A DNA stretch of 64,000 bases from Mucilaginibacter sp. OK283 (GTDB taxonomy: Bacteria; Bacteroidota; Bacteroidia; Sphingobacteriales; Sphingobacteriaceae). Both the position numbers and the translations under genes were made by a program. Below, in pieces: positions 25,956 through 34,566 of the stretch (position 1 is its first letter; every line of letters begins with the position of its first letter). The DNA lies in NCBI RefSeq assembly GCF_900110415.1, contig NZ_FODR01000003.1, positions 248,001-312,000 of the forward strand. Reading direction: 5' to 3'. The notes beneath the pieces are model-generated. The model searched no databases and had not been told where the DNA came from. It was given only the letters and a program-made list of their open reading frames with translations.

Positions 25956-26942
25956 ATGACGATGCCCGGTAAACAACATGTTTTTTCGATAAATAGTAAA
26001 GAGCAGTTTGAACAAACAGCTCTGCAGGTTTTTAAATACCAGGCACAAAATTGCGCCATATACAGGCAGTTTATTGAGGGTTTAAAAATCGATTTAGCAA
26101 AAGTTACTACCGTTGAAAAAATCCCTTTTTTGCCCATTGAGTTTTTTAAATCGCATGCCATTGTTAGTTCAAATGACCCGATTGAGGTCACCTTTACCAG
26201 TTCGGGTACTACGGGTATGATAACCAGTAGCCATCATGTAACTGATAAAACGTGGTACGAAGATAGCTTCAGGAATGCCTTCAGTTTGTTTTATAGCGAT
26301 ATTAAGGATTATACGGTATTAGCGCTATTGCCTTCTTATTTGGAGCGTGAAGGCTCATCGCTTATTTATATGGTTGATGATTTGATAAAACAGTCTGATA
26401 ACCCGGATAGCGGCTTTTTTTTGTATAACCACGACGAACTTTACCAACAACTTATAAAACAACAGGAAGCTCAAAAGCCGACTTTATTAATAGGGGTTAC
26501 CTTTGGGTTGCTTGACTTTATTGAGCAGTACAATATTCATTTCCCCGGATTGATAGTAATGGAAACAGGGGGAATGAAAGGCCGCCGCAAGGAAATGATC
26601 CGCGAGGAATTGCACCAGGTTTTGTGTAAAGGGTTCGGGGTAAGTACTATACATTCCGAATACGGGATGACGGAGCTGTTATCACAAGCTTACTCAAAAG
26701 GCGATGGCATTTTTGAGTGCCCGCCCTGGATGCAAATCATCATCCGCGATACTAACGATCCTATCACTACGTTAAGCAATGGAAAAACAGGTGGAATTAA
26801 CGTGATCGACCTGGCTAATATCAATTCCTGTTCGTTCATAGCCACGCAGGATTTGGGTAAAACCTATGCCGATGGCTCGTTTGAGGTGTTGGGCCGGTTT
26901 GATCAAAGCGATATTCGTGGATGTAATTTGCTGATTGCTTAA
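25956..26942 (+). CDS. LuxE/PaaK-type acyl-protein synthetase-like protein
   Basis: The 328-residue protein (or 326 from ATG 25962) looks like an adenylate-forming enzyme of the LuxE/PaaK type. It has the phosphate-binding loop TFTSSGTTG near residue 78, METGGMKGRRKEM in the middle, the adenine-pocket SEYGMTELLSQAY and a closing TQDLGKTYADGSFEVLGRFDQSDIRG. Such proteins activate an acid with ATP and may pass the acyl group to a cysteine. No luxCDAB genes are present, so this is not a luminescence operon. Orphan copies are common in Bacteroidota, with roles unknown to me. The next gene (PH-SHOCT) lies 59 bp downstream with its own -7 box. Confidence 0.82.
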   Translation: MTMPGKQHVFSINSKEQFEQTALQVFKYQAQNCAIYRQFIEGLKIDLAKVTTVEKIPFLPIEFFKSHAIVSSNDPIEVTFTSSGTTGMITSSHHVTDKTWYEDSFRNAFSLFYSDIKDYTVLALLPSYLEREGSSLIYMVDDLIKQSDNPDSGFFLYNHDELYQQLIKQQEAQKPTLLIGVTFGLLDFIEQYNIHFPGLIVMETGGMKGRRKEMIREELHQVLCKGFGVSTIHSEYGMTELLSQAYSKGDGIFECPPWMQIIIRDTNDPITTLSNGKTGGINVIDLANINSCSFIATQDLGKTYADGSFEVLGRFDQSDIRGCNLLIA

Positions 26943-26970
26943 AACTTATAGCCAACTTAAGTATTATTGT

Positions 26971-26978
26971 TATTTTTG
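26971..26978 (+). promoter_or_regulatory. Candidate -7 box of the PH-SHOCT gene
   Basis: TATTTTTG matches TAnnTTTG and lies 23 bp before ATG 27002. No TTG is at the ideal distance. Confidence 0.4.
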
Positions 26979-27001
26979 CACGCATCATAAATGCTGAAAA
27001 C

Positions 27002-27706
27002 ATGATTGAGAAATTTTTAAACGAGGAACAAGATCCAAAAACGGTTGAGAAAGTTTATTTCCGCCTGGTCGACCTGCTTTCTTCTGGTGAAGAGATCATT
27101 TACATAGCGGTTCAGAAAAAGCCATTGGTGAATTTATTTCCGGATTGCATTGCCATAACCAATAAGCGTATCTTATTTTTTACCCCGGCCAACCTGGGCC
27201 TATCCATCAAATTTGTTGATTTTGTATGGAAGGATATTGTTGATGTATATACAAAAGAAGAAATTATTGGCGCTATATTCAGCGTAAAAACTACCAACGG
27301 AGCCGAAATGGCTGTTGATTACCTGCCTAAAGTGCAGGGCCGTAAGCTATACCAATACGCCCAGGAACGTAAAGAAGTTGAGCGCGAAGCCCGCCGCCAG
27401 CGCGACCTGGAACAAAAACGTGCCGAATCTGGCGCTGTTCAGTTTGATAATGCGGGTCGCACAACGCCGGCTCAGCAGGTGTTTGCTGCCCAGGCACCGG
27501 TAGCCCCTTCACAAATACCAACGCCAGCACCTGTTGCTCCTCCGGTTCCAACTCCGGCCCCCGAACCTGTTGTACAACAGGCTGCAGCCCCAAAACCTGA
27601 TGAACTCACTGAAAAGTTAAAGAGGCTTAAAATGCTTTTTGATAACGGCCTGATATCGCAGGAAGAGTACAATGCCAAAAAACTTGATTTGTTAAGCGAT
27701 TTTTAG
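27002..27706 (+). CDS. PH-domain and SHOCT-domain protein
   Basis: The 234-residue protein has a bacterial pleckstrin-homology-like domain at about 30-125 (CIAITNKRILFFTPANLGLS then FSVKTTNGAEMAVDYLP). A charged helix follows (about 125-145), then a Pro/Ala/Val-rich linker (about 165-195). The end is a SHOCT motif, KLKRLKMLFDNGLISQEEYNAKK. There is no signal peptide. PH/SHOCT proteins are thought to act as binding modules; the partner is unknown. Domain order and linker are clear in the sequence. Confidence 0.82.
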   Translation: MIEKFLNEEQDPKTVEKVYFRLVDLLSSGEEIIYIAVQKKPLVNLFPDCIAITNKRILFFTPANLGLSIKFVDFVWKDIVDVYTKEEIIGAIFSVKTTNGAEMAVDYLPKVQGRKLYQYAQERKEVEREARRQRDLEQKRAESGAVQFDNAGRTTPAQQVFAAQAPVAPSQIPTPAPVAPPVPTPAPEPVVQQAAAPKPDELTEKLKRLKMLFDNGLISQEEYNAKKLDLLSDF

Positions 27707-27707
27707 A

Positions 27708-27850
27708 TTGGTCATTAGTCATTGGTCATTGGTGAAAATGGCTATAGGAGTTCAAAATAGCGATTCTTGGGGTTTTAGCCTTTGATGTTTGGATTGCAGA
27801 AATTCAATGACTAACGACAGCGTAGTGAAATGACCAATGACGGCGTAGCC
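27708..27850. repeat. TTGGTCATT-type inverted repeat
   Basis: Tandem GGTCATT motifs at 27712-27732 are mirrored by AATGACTAA and AATGACCAATGAC at 27808-27841. It lies between the convergent PH-SHOCT and RES toxin genes. Confidence 0.65.
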
Positions 27851-27854
27851 AACT

Positions 27855-28310
27855 CTAATTTAAAAGCCGTTCATCAAAGCTAAATGCTTCTGTGTTCGTT
27901 AGTTTTATCGCCCATGCAGCGGGATGTAAGGGATTTATAAGGTAGTTGTATTCGGCAGGTACAATGGATGAAGGAACTTTCATGGCCAGGCATTCACGTT
28001 TCTTCAAAAACTCATCACCTAATTGGCGCAATGTAACCGGGGCAGGTATCTCCCGCCAATTTGCGGGTAACAAAGCAGGGTTCAGCACATAGATGTTATC
28101 TTCGGGGATCTCAATTTCTACAAGGCAAAAATTATCAGGTACTAATAGGGGAGGCAAATGGACTAATACCTCAAGTACCGCCAGCGCCCGTGATGACGCC
28201 GTGTAAAGCATCGATTTACCTTCACTATTCCAGCGGCCTCCATATAAGCGGGCCCCTGTGCCTGTTAAATCACCGGCATAGTTGCAGTTGGCAATGCGGT
28301 AAACTGTCAT
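27855..28310 (-). CDS. RES-domain toxin (type II toxin-antitoxin)
   Basis: The 151-residue protein is a RES-family toxin. It starts MTVYRIANCNYAGDLTGTGA, followed by RLYGGRWNSEG, the hydroxyl-rich LYTASSRALAVLEVLVHL and a C-terminal WRE/LNPLHPAAW part. Known RES toxins degrade cellular NAD+; the Arg, Tyr, Ser and Glu positions expected for this are present. Its ATG (28310) overlaps the stop of the antitoxin gene in the arrangement TGATG, so the toxin is translationally coupled to the antitoxin. Confidence 0.9.
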   Translation of the reverse strand: MTVYRIANCNYAGDLTGTGARLYGGRWNSEGKSMLYTASSRALAVLEVLVHLPPLLVPDNFCLVEIEIPEDNIYVLNPALLPANWREIPAPVTLRQLGDEFLKKRECLAMKVPSSIVPAEYNYLINPLHPAAWAIKLTNTEAFSFDERLLN

Positions 28311-28804
28311 CAGGCAAAAATACCATGCTCAATCCGGCCCAGTTCTTTAAAAACCATATCAAAACCTGCAGATGTATCCAGGATGGTAACAGGGGCCTCG
28401 CCTTTAAAAATAAGTGATGGCGTTTTTATCCAGGTTTTGAATTTATCCATCGAACCAAAAACTTCCTGCCCACGGGTATAAAGGCGGGCAAGCTCAACGG
28501 CTTTTTCGGCGTATTCAGTTTTAATAATGGCATCATCTTCGTAGCGCTGTAAAGTACGCTCGCTAATGTGTAAGATGACGGCTAACTCCTGTAGGGTTAA
28601 TGATATTTTTTTTGCCAGTGAAAGTAGCGCGCTTTTGGGGAAACCCTGACGAGCCAGGTTAATGATGTCAAAATCGGAGTTGAGGGTTAATGCTTTTGTA
28701 CCTCCAAGCAAGTTGTAAAATGAAGGCATAGTACCCATGTTGCCATAAGCAACCATAGGCTCATGGAGTACACTTTGTGCTTCTTTTTTTGTTTTGTACG
28801 ACAT
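28310..28804 (-). CDS. Xre/MbcA/ParS-type antitoxin (DUF2384) of the RES pair
   Basis: I choose ATG 28804 (MSYKTKKEAQSVLHEP), giving 164 residues. The upstream in-frame codons lie in the promoter and operator. The middle has an Xre-like helix-turn-helix (LTLQELAVILHISERTLQRYE), and the C terminus has the toxin-binding DUF2384 region (AVELARLYTRGQEVFGSMDKFKTWI). It should neutralise the RES toxin and repress the operon. The inverted repeat at 28797-28833, which brackets the -7 box and includes the start codon, is the likely operator. Confidence 0.88.
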   Translation of the reverse strand: MSYKTKKEAQSVLHEPMVAYGNMGTMPSFYNLLGGTKALTLNSDFDIINLARQGFPKSALLSLAKKISLTLQELAVILHISERTLQRYEDDAIIKTEYAEKAVELARLYTRGQEVFGSMDKFKTWIKTPSLIFKGEAPVTILDTSAGFDMVFKELGRIEHGIFA

Positions 28805-28833
28805 ATATACAAATATAATTACCATATGTCGTA
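28797..28833 (-). promoter_or_regulatory. Operator and -7 box of the RES/Xre operon
   Basis: Perfect 10-bp arms TACGACATAT (28797-28806) and ATATGTCGTA (28824-28833) enclose a consensus minus-strand TATATTTG box (28817-28810). The ATG of the antitoxin at 28804 lies inside one arm. Bound antitoxin would cover the promoter and start site. Confidence 0.7.
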
Positions 28834-28852
28834 TTTGCAAGTATTAATCAAT

Positions 28853-28883
28853 AAAAAAGCGATGAGTTTTAGGCTCATCGCTT
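28853..28883 (-). terminator. Rho-independent terminator of tyrS
   Basis: On the minus strand the arms AAGCGATGAG and CTCATCGCTT enclose a 7-base loop and are followed by a run of T (A-run at 28853-28858 on the plus strand). A second perfect hairpin (28897-28925, ACTTGCGAAGTTT arms) lies between it and the tyrS stop. Confidence 0.75.
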
Positions 28884-28937
28884 CTTTGATTTCAAGACTT
28901 GCGAAGTTTCAAAAACTTCGCAAGTATAATAACGTGT

Positions 28938-30221
28938 TTATTCTGCTACTATCAAAAAGTAGTTCTTTTTTCCTTTTTGTGCTACTATAAATTTCCCGTT
29001 TATCAGAGCATCTGCATTATAAACGTCATCGGCCGTTGCAATCTTTACTTTGTTTATCGACGCGCCACCACCAACAATCGTTTTCTTTGCTTCACCCTTT
29101 GATGGGAAGATGGTGGTTTTAACAGCTAACAAATCGGTAATACTGATGCCCTCATGTAATTCAGTTAACGAAATTGCAAAGTTGGGTACACCGGCAAATA
29201 ACGCCAATACCTCGGCATCGTTCAGTTCGCTTAAAAACTCTATGCCAACATTCCCAAATAAAAACTCCGATGATTTAATCGCTTTTTCATACTCGGCTTC
29301 GCCATGCACACGGATAGTGATATCTTTTGCCAATGCTTTTTGTAACACCCTTGTATGTGGTGCTGCATCGTGATCGGCCTCCCAGGTTTCAATTACTTCG
29401 CGATCATACAAGGTAAAAATCCTGACGTATGCCTTCGCGTCAACATCGGTGGTGTTTAACCAAAACTGGTAAAACTGGTAAGGCGATGTGCGCTCTGCAT
29501 CCAACCAAACGGCGCCGCTTTCGGTTTTGCCAAATTTAGTACCATCTGCTTTTTTTATTAGTTGGGTAGTAAGTGCAAAAGCCTCACCCGCATCTTTTCT
29601 GCGAATCAGTTCGGTACCGGTAACAATATTGCCCCATTGGTCGCTGCCACCCATTTGTATGGTGCAATTATGGTGTTTCCACAGGTAATAAAAATCGTAT
29701 CCCTGAACCAACTGGTAAGTAAACTCGGTGAACGACATGCCGGTATCACCTTCCAAACGTTTCTTAACCGAATCTTTGGCCATCATGTAGTTCACAGTGA
29801 TATGCTTACCAACATCGCGGATAAAATCAAGAAAAGTAAAACTTTTAAACCAATCGTAATTGTTTACCATTTTGGCACTATTCATGCCGCTGTCAAAATC
29901 CAGGAAACGGGTAAGTTGCGCTTTCACCGCCTCCAGGTTATGCTGCAAAACATCCTCTGATAGTAAATTGCGTTCCTGCGATTTGCCCGAAGGGTCGCCC
30001 ACCATACCGGTAGCCCCGCCAACCAATGCGAATGGTTTATGGCCCGCGCGCTGAAAGTGGATGAGCGTCATGATCTGCGTAAGGTGACCTACGTGCAGCG
30101 AATCTGCAGTTGGGTCAAATCCTATATATCCCGAAGCCATGCCTTTATTAAGCATTTCTTCGGTGCCCGGCATAATGGTATGCAGCATACCGCGCCAGGT
30201 TAGTTCTTCAACAAAATTCAT
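28938..30221 (-). CDS. tyrS: Tyrosyl-tRNA synthetase
   Basis: The 427-residue class I synthetase charges tRNA-Tyr with tyrosine. It has the HIGH-type motif in [12 protein letters not shown], a tyrosine-pocket region ([26 protein letters not shown]), and a KMSKS-type loop [10 protein letters not shown]-terminal S4-like RNA-binding domain ([26 protein letters not shown]) ends the protein. Length is normal for bacterial TyrRS. A perfect TATCTTTG -7 box lies upstream at 30252-30245 on the minus strand, and a clear terminator follows. Single gene. Confidence 0.97.
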   Translation of the reverse strand: MNFVEELTWRGMLHTIMPGTEEMLNKGMASGYIGFDPTADSLHVGHLTQIMTLIHFQRAGHKPFALVGGATGMVGDPSGKSQERNLLSEDVLQHNLEAVKAQLTRFLDFDSGMNSAKMVNNYDWFKSFTFLDFIRDVGKHITVNYMMAKDSVKKRLEGDTGMSFTEFTYQLVQGYDFYYLWKHHNCTIQMGGSDQWGNIVTGTELIRRKDAGEAFALTTQLIKKADGTKFGKTESGAVWLDAERTSPYQFYQFWLNTTDVDAKAYVRIFTLYDREVIETWEADHDAAPHTRVLQKALAKDITIRVHGEAEYEKAIKSSEFLFGNVGIEFLSELNDAEVLALFAGVPNFAISLTELHEGISITDLLAVKTTIFPSKGEAKKTIVGGGASINKVKIATADDVYNADALINGKFIVAQKGKKNYFLIVAE

Positions 30222-30244
30222 ATTAAGTGTTGTTTCAAAGGTTG

Positions 30245-30252
30245 CAAAGATA
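30245..30252 (-). promoter_or_regulatory. Candidate -7 box of tyrS
   Basis: CAAAGATA on the plus strand reads TATCTTTG on the minus strand, 23 bp before the tyrS ATG. Confidence 0.5.
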
Positions 30253-30390
30253 TAAAGCTAAAGCAGAATATGCGTGAATGGATGGCAATTCATGATTTGT
30301 AACATAGTTAACTACAGGTAAATTCTATTTCAAATAATTACTTATTCTTTGTATCTTGAGCAAAACGGGGTATTTTGCAACTCGAGGCTT

Positions 30391-31062
30391 ATGAATTTTT
30401 TATCGCATTATTATTTCGACAGGGATACCAGCAACTGTTACCACGTATTGGGAACGGTGCTGCCCGACCTGTTGAAAAATGCCGATAAACGCGTTGTTCT
30501 GCACCCCGAAAAGCTGCAACACCCTGATAACGATGTTAATTCAATTATAGTCGGCTGGAATAAACACCTGGCTGTCGACAGGTATTTTCACTCTTCTGAT
30601 TTTTTTATCACACACTCGCATGAGTTAAAAAAACTCCTGCGCCCTGCAATCGAAGGCTCACCGGTTAAGCCATTTTTTTTAGGTCATATCGCATTGGAGC
30701 TTATTATAGATAATTTGTTATTAACCACGGGTATGGTAAAGGTTGATGAGTTTTATGATCACCTATCCGGCTGTAAAACAGAAACGATAAACGCGTTTTT
30801 AACTTTTTCGGGCCTGAAAAACACCGAAGTGTTTTTCAGATTTTATGAAAAATTTAAGGAGAGTAAATACCTGCATACCTATGCCGAAACCCACCAGATA
30901 GCCTATGCACTTAAGCGCATTTGCATGCGCATTTGGAAAGATCCTTTCACGCCGCGGCAGGAAGCGCAGATGAATGATGTGCTGGGCATCTACCGCAATT
31001 ATTTGTTGGATAGCTTTATGTCGATTTTTGAGGAGATCGGTGATAAATTATCCGGTATATAA
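30391..31062 (+). CDS. ACP phosphodiesterase-like protein
   Basis: I use ATG 30391 (MNFLSHYYFDRD), giving 223 residues; the 14 residues upstream look non-coding. The beginning resembles AcpH-type acyl-carrier-protein phosphodiesterases (MNFLxH, then a GTVLPDLLKN stretch and VDRYFHSSDFFITHSHELKK with conserved Asp and His). Such enzymes remove phosphopantetheine from ACP. The similarity is to the pattern only, and no neighbour supports the role. Predominantly helical and soluble. Confidence 0.6.
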   Translation: MNFLSHYYFDRDTSNCYHVLGTVLPDLLKNADKRVVLHPEKLQHPDNDVNSIIVGWNKHLAVDRYFHSSDFFITHSHELKKLLRPAIEGSPVKPFFLGHIALELIIDNLLLTTGMVKVDEFYDHLSGCKTETINAFLTFSGLKNTEVFFRFYEKFKESKYLHTYAETHQIAYALKRICMRIWKDPFTPRQEAQMNDVLGIYRNYLLDSFMSIFEEIGDKLSGI

Positions 31063-31202
31063 TAGGTTGATATTGAGCTGATCCGCTATTTCAAAGGCCA
31101 TTATTAATGCATTCCGCTTCTTAAAACGCTCCTTCTGCCTAAAAAGCCTTAATTATCAGCAATTAACATTAAATAATTCTTTTTTTAATAAAATTATGTC
31201 CT

Positions 31203-31210
31203 TACCTTTG
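31203..31210 (+). promoter_or_regulatory. -7 box of rpsA
   Basis: TACCTTTG fits TAnnTTTG and sits 42 bp before ATG 31253. A T-rich run (31180-31187) occupies the -33 area. AGGAG at 31236-31240 may serve as ribosome binding site. Confidence 0.5.
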
Positions 31211-31252
31211 CAGTCCCAATTAACAAATTGGGAAAAGGAGATAAATTATTTA

Positions 31253-33232
31253 ATGGCAAAAAAACAAGAAGCAGAAAAAGAATTAAAAGCGAAAGAAGCT
31301 GAACTGGGTACAGTTACCGCATCTGGCGAAAAAGAAACTATTGAATCAGAAGCTGATTCAATCTCGATCGAAGAGATCAAATCTAAAATTGCAGCTACAC
31401 CGAGCGAAGATTTCGACTGGGATGCAGATGACAAAAAGTTTGGTAACTACAGCGATAGCGACCGTGAAAAATTTGAGAAATTGTATGATGGAACTTTCAG
31501 TTCTATCACCAAAGGCGAAATCATCACCGGTACTGTTGTTAATGTTAACAACAAAGATGTAGTATTAAACGTAGGATTTAAATCAGACGGTTTAGTTTCA
31601 GTATCAGAATTCCGTGATACACCTGATCTGAAGATCGGTGACACAGTTGACGTATTTGTAGAGTCACAAGAAGATGCTAACGGTCAGTTAGTACTTTCAC
31701 GTAAACGTGCAAAAACTCAAAAATCATGGGAGCGCATTAATTCAGCACTTGATAATGATGAAATCATCACTGGTTTTGTTAAGAGCAGAACTAAAGGTGG
31801 TTTAATTGTTGATATCATGGGCGTTGAAGCCTTCTTACCAGGTTCACAAATTGATATTAAACCTATCAGGGATTACGATGTGTACGTTGGTAAAACAATG
31901 GAATTCAAAGTTGTTAAAATCAACCACGAGTTTAAAAACGTAGTGGTATCGCACAAAGTGCTGATTGAAGACGATTTGGAAAACCAAAAAACAGAAATCG
32001 TTGCCCGCCTTGAAAAAGGTCAGGTATTGGAAGGTACTGTTAAAAACATTACAGACTTTGGTGTATTTATTGACCTTGGTGGTGTTGATGGTTTATTACA
32101 CATTACTGATATTTCATGGGGCCGTATTGAGCATCCGCGCGAAATTCTGGCATTGGATCAAAAAATCAACGTTGTTGTGCTTGATTTTGATGACGAGAAA
32201 AAACGTATCGCTCTGGGCTTAAAGCAATTAACTCCACACCCTTGGCAGTCGCTTGACGAAAACATCGTTGTAGGCTCGAAAGTAAAAGGACGTATTGTTA
32301 CTGTTGCTGATTACGGTGCATTCCTTGAAATCATCCCTGGTGTTGAAGGTTTGATCCACGTATCAGAAATGTCATGGTCACAAAACCTGCGTAACCCTCA
32401 GGAATTCCTGAAAGTTGGTGACGAGATTGAAGCACAAGTGTTAACACTTGACCGCGACGAACGCAAAATGAGCTTAGGTGTTAAACAATTAACTCCTGAT
32501 CCATGGCAAAACGCTGGCGAGAAATACGCTATCGGCACAACTCACGTTGCTACAGTTAAAAACATGACCAACTTTGGTGTGTTTGTTGAACTGGAAGACG
32601 GAATTGACGGCTTAATCCACATCAGCGACTTATCATGGTCTAAAAAAGTTAACCACCCTAATGAATTCACTAAAGTTGGTGAAAAATTAAACGTGGTTGT
32701 TTTAGAGCTTGATATCGATAACCGCAAATTAAGCTTAGGCCACAAACAGCTTGAAGAAAACCCTTGGGATACTTTTGAAACCATCTTCACTATTGATTCA
32801 ATACATGAAGGTACCGTGTTAAAAGTAACTGATAAAGGTGCTATCGTAGCTTTACCTTACGGTGTTGAAGGCTTTGCGCCAACCAAACACCTGGTTAAAG
32901 AAGACGGCAAAAGCGTTAAAGCTGAAGAGGCTGCTGAATTCAAGATCATTGAATTTAACAAAGAAAACAAACGTATCGTAATTTCACACTCACGTATATG
33001 GGAAGAAGCTCGCGCCGACGCTCGTGTTCAGGAATTTGAAAATCGCAAAAAAGAGGCAAAATCAGCCAGCAATGCGGTTAAAAAAGTGAAAGAATCAGTT
33101 GAAAAATCAACTTTAGGCGACCTTAGCGTATTAGCTCAGTTAAAAGAGCAAATGGAAGGTGCTGAAAGCAAAGCCCGTAAAGCTGCGCCAGCCCCTGCTG
33201 CTAAAAAAGAATCTGAAGGCGAAGAAGCATAA
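31253..33232 (+). CDS. rpsA: 30S ribosomal protein S1
   Basis: I place the start at ATG 31253 (MAKKQEAEKELKAKE), giving 659 residues; earlier in-frame codons lie in the promoter. After an acidic N-terminal extension, six S1 RNA-binding repeats follow, recognisable by GxVxNxxxxGxFVxL, with clear examples VKNITDFGVFIDLGGVDGLLH, VADYGAFLEIIPGVEGLIH and VKNMTNFGVFVELEDGIDGLIH. A basic Ala/Lys tail ends the protein. S1 binds mRNA and helps recruit it to the ribosome. Codon use differs visibly from neighbours (more AAA, GTT and TTA), as expected for a highly expressed gene. A strong terminator follows. Confidence 0.97.
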   Translation: MAKKQEAEKELKAKEAELGTVTASGEKETIESEADSISIEEIKSKIAATPSEDFDWDADDKKFGNYSDSDREKFEKLYDGTFSSITKGEIITGTVVNVNNKDVVLNVGFKSDGLVSVSEFRDTPDLKIGDTVDVFVESQEDANGQLVLSRKRAKTQKSWERINSALDNDEIITGFVKSRTKGGLIVDIMGVEAFLPGSQIDIKPIRDYDVYVGKTMEFKVVKINHEFKNVVVSHKVLIEDDLENQKTEIVARLEKGQVLEGTVKNITDFGVFIDLGGVDGLLHITDISWGRIEHPREILALDQKINVVVLDFDDEKKRIALGLKQLTPHPWQSLDENIVVGSKVKGRIVTVADYGAFLEIIPGVEGLIHVSEMSWSQNLRNPQEFLKVGDEIEAQVLTLDRDERKMSLGVKQLTPDPWQNAGEKYAIGTTHVATVKNMTNFGVFVELEDGIDGLIHISDLSWSKKVNHPNEFTKVGEKLNVVVLELDIDNRKLSLGHKQLEENPWDTFETIFTIDSIHEGTVLKVTDKGAIVALPYGVEGFAPTKHLVKEDGKSVKAEEAAEFKIIEFNKENKRIVISHSRIWEEARADARVQEFENRKKEAKSASNAVKKVKESVEKSTLGDLSVLAQLKEQMEGAESKARKAAPAPAAKKESEGEEA

Positions 33233-33254
33233 GCTTAACTGACGTAATATTCTT

Positions 33255-33287
33255 AAGCCCTTCCGAGAAATTGGAAGGGCTTTTTTT
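33255..33287 (+). terminator. Terminator of rpsA
   Basis: Perfect 10-bp arms AAGCCCTTCC and GGAAGGGCTT, an 8-base loop and a run of seven T. Confidence 0.9.
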
Positions 33288-33352
33288 ATATGATCAAAAA
33301 ATAAAAGAATTTGTTTACAGAATATTGTAAATTTGATTAACACAATACAATA

Positions 33353-33568
33353 ATGACTACACTCACCATAAAAGTAAAAGATGATAAAACGCTTAAGCTC
33401 ATAGAAGATCTTGAAGCGTTGGATCTGATACAGGTAGTTAGCCACGATGTAAAGAAAACTTCAAAACTGTCTGCTTTGTTAAAAGGCAGTGTTTCTCCCG
33501 AAAAAGCTGATGCGATGCAAGCTGAATTGAATCAAATACGTAACGAATGGGACAGGAATACCTATTAG
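33353..33568 (+). CDS. Antitoxin of the PIN pair
   Basis: The 71-residue protein begins with a hydrophobic-alternating strand (MTTLTIKVKDDKTLKLI) followed by charged helices, and it overlaps the PIN toxin gene by 22 bp. Small size, position and overlap are typical of a VapB-like antitoxin; the fold class is not clear to me. It should bind and inhibit the toxin encoded next and probably represses the pair. No operator palindrome is obvious in the 65 bp between the rpsA terminator and its start. Confidence 0.75.
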   Translation: MTTLTIKVKDDKTLKLIEDLEALDLIQVVSHDVKKTSKLSALLKGSVSPEKADAMQAELNQIRNEWDRNTY

Positions 33569-33939
33569 ATACAAACGTAATAATCGATTTTTCGGCATTA
33601 AAACTTCCTGAAAAAGCTTACGAACAATTATCCGCTATTATAGATTCATTCCCTCAAATCTCGATAATCAACAAAATTGAACTTTTAAGTATTTCGGAAG
33701 TACCGGAACAAATACTTGCATTTGTTGATGAGGCATATGTTATCAAACTTGATGATGATATCGTTTCAAAAACAATTGAAATCAGAAGAAAATACAGGAT
33801 TAAACTTCCCGATGCAATTATAGCAGCTACTGCTGTAATAATGAAGCTTCATTTAATAACTCATAATGTAAGCGACTTTAAGGGTATCAAAGGATTAAAA
33901 CTTATTGATCCGTATACTCAATTTAATAAATACTTCTAA
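33547..33939 (+). CDS. PIN-domain toxin (VapC-like)
   Basis: The 130-residue PIN ribonuclease has the acidic catalytic set in order: Asp8 in YLLDTNVIID, Glu45 in INKIELLSI, Asp89 in KLPDAIIAAT and Asp110 in THNVSDF. Family members cleave tRNA, rRNA or mRNA when free of antitoxin. The start overlaps the antitoxin gene by 22 bp, as in many type II systems. The length is normal and all four acidic residues are present, so the toxin appears intact. Confidence 0.92.
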   Translation: MGQEYLLDTNVIIDFSALKLPEKAYEQLSAIIDSFPQISIINKIELLSISEVPEQILAFVDEAYVIKLDDDIVSKTIEIRRKYRIKLPDAIIAATAVIMKLHLITHNVSDFKGIKGLKLIDPYTQFNKYF

Positions 33940-34012
33940 TAATTAACCTTGATAACTCTTTAGTATTCACTGGCAGATATGCCCTTTGTCTACTATCGTA
34001 TAATAAAATACC

Positions 34013-34558
34013 ATGCAGGATACAAAACAAACCAGTAAGCTCATTAGCTATTGGCTCAGACATCATCCCGAAGACGGGAACCTCCAGCTTGATGATTTTG
34101 GCTGGGCAGCGGTTGATGAACTGATTAAGGCACTCGCCACAAAGGGGCAGGTTTTTACTCATGCCGAAATTGAGGAACTAAGCAAATCATTTGATAAAGT
34201 GAGGTGGGAATTTAGTGAAGACGGCAGTAAGATAAGGGCAACACATGGCCATTCCATTGAAGTGATTTTAGATGAAAAGGCTGTTAAACCGCCTGCTTTG
34301 CTTTATCATGGCACATCGTCAAATAAAATAGATGCCATAAAAGAAAATGGCTTGCTTGCCATGCAGCGACAGTTTGTACATTTATCAACAGAGAGCGAAG
34401 TAGCTATTTCGGTAGGCAAAAGGCACGGCGAGCCTTTGCTTATAGAAATTGATGCTGCGGCCTTAGCGGCCGATGGGTGGGTGTTTTATCAAACAAGCGA
34501 AAACGTTTGGCTAACTGCAGATATTCCTGTTAAATATCTTAAAATTGAACAAAAATAG
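34013..34558 (+). CDS. kptA: RNA 2'-phosphotransferase (Tpt1/KptA)
   Basis: The 181-residue enzyme transfers a 2'-phosphate from RNA to NAD+, releasing ADP-ribose cyclic phosphate. The N-terminal lobe has SYWLRHHPED (Arg16, His17) and IRATHGHS (Arg75). The NAD lobe has LYHGTS, Arg119 in MQRQFVHLS and VWLTADIPVKYL. These correspond to the Arg-His-Arg-Arg set of known Tpt1 enzymes. Its bacterial substrate is uncertain because most bacteria lack the ligase pathway that makes 2'-phosphates. It starts 73 bp after the PIN toxin and is followed after 8 bp by an ACT protein. Confidence 0.93.
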   Translation: MQDTKQTSKLISYWLRHHPEDGNLQLDDFGWAAVDELIKALATKGQVFTHAEIEELSKSFDKVRWEFSEDGSKIRATHGHSIEVILDEKAVKPPALLYHGTSSNKIDAIKENGLLAMQRQFVHLSTESEVAISVGKRHGEPLLIEIDAAALAADGWVFYQTSENVWLTADIPVKYLKIEQK

Positions 34559-34566
34559 TTTAAGCC

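Noticed and set aside
25746..26048. N-terminal extension of the DUF1203 protein
   Set aside because: It would run through a dispersed repeat and antisense to the LuxE-like gene; the promoter and the family pattern both support ATG 25745.
25956..26942. Luminescence operon
   Set aside because: Only a LuxE/PaaK-like gene is present; luxC, luxD, luxA and luxB are absent from the neighbourhood.
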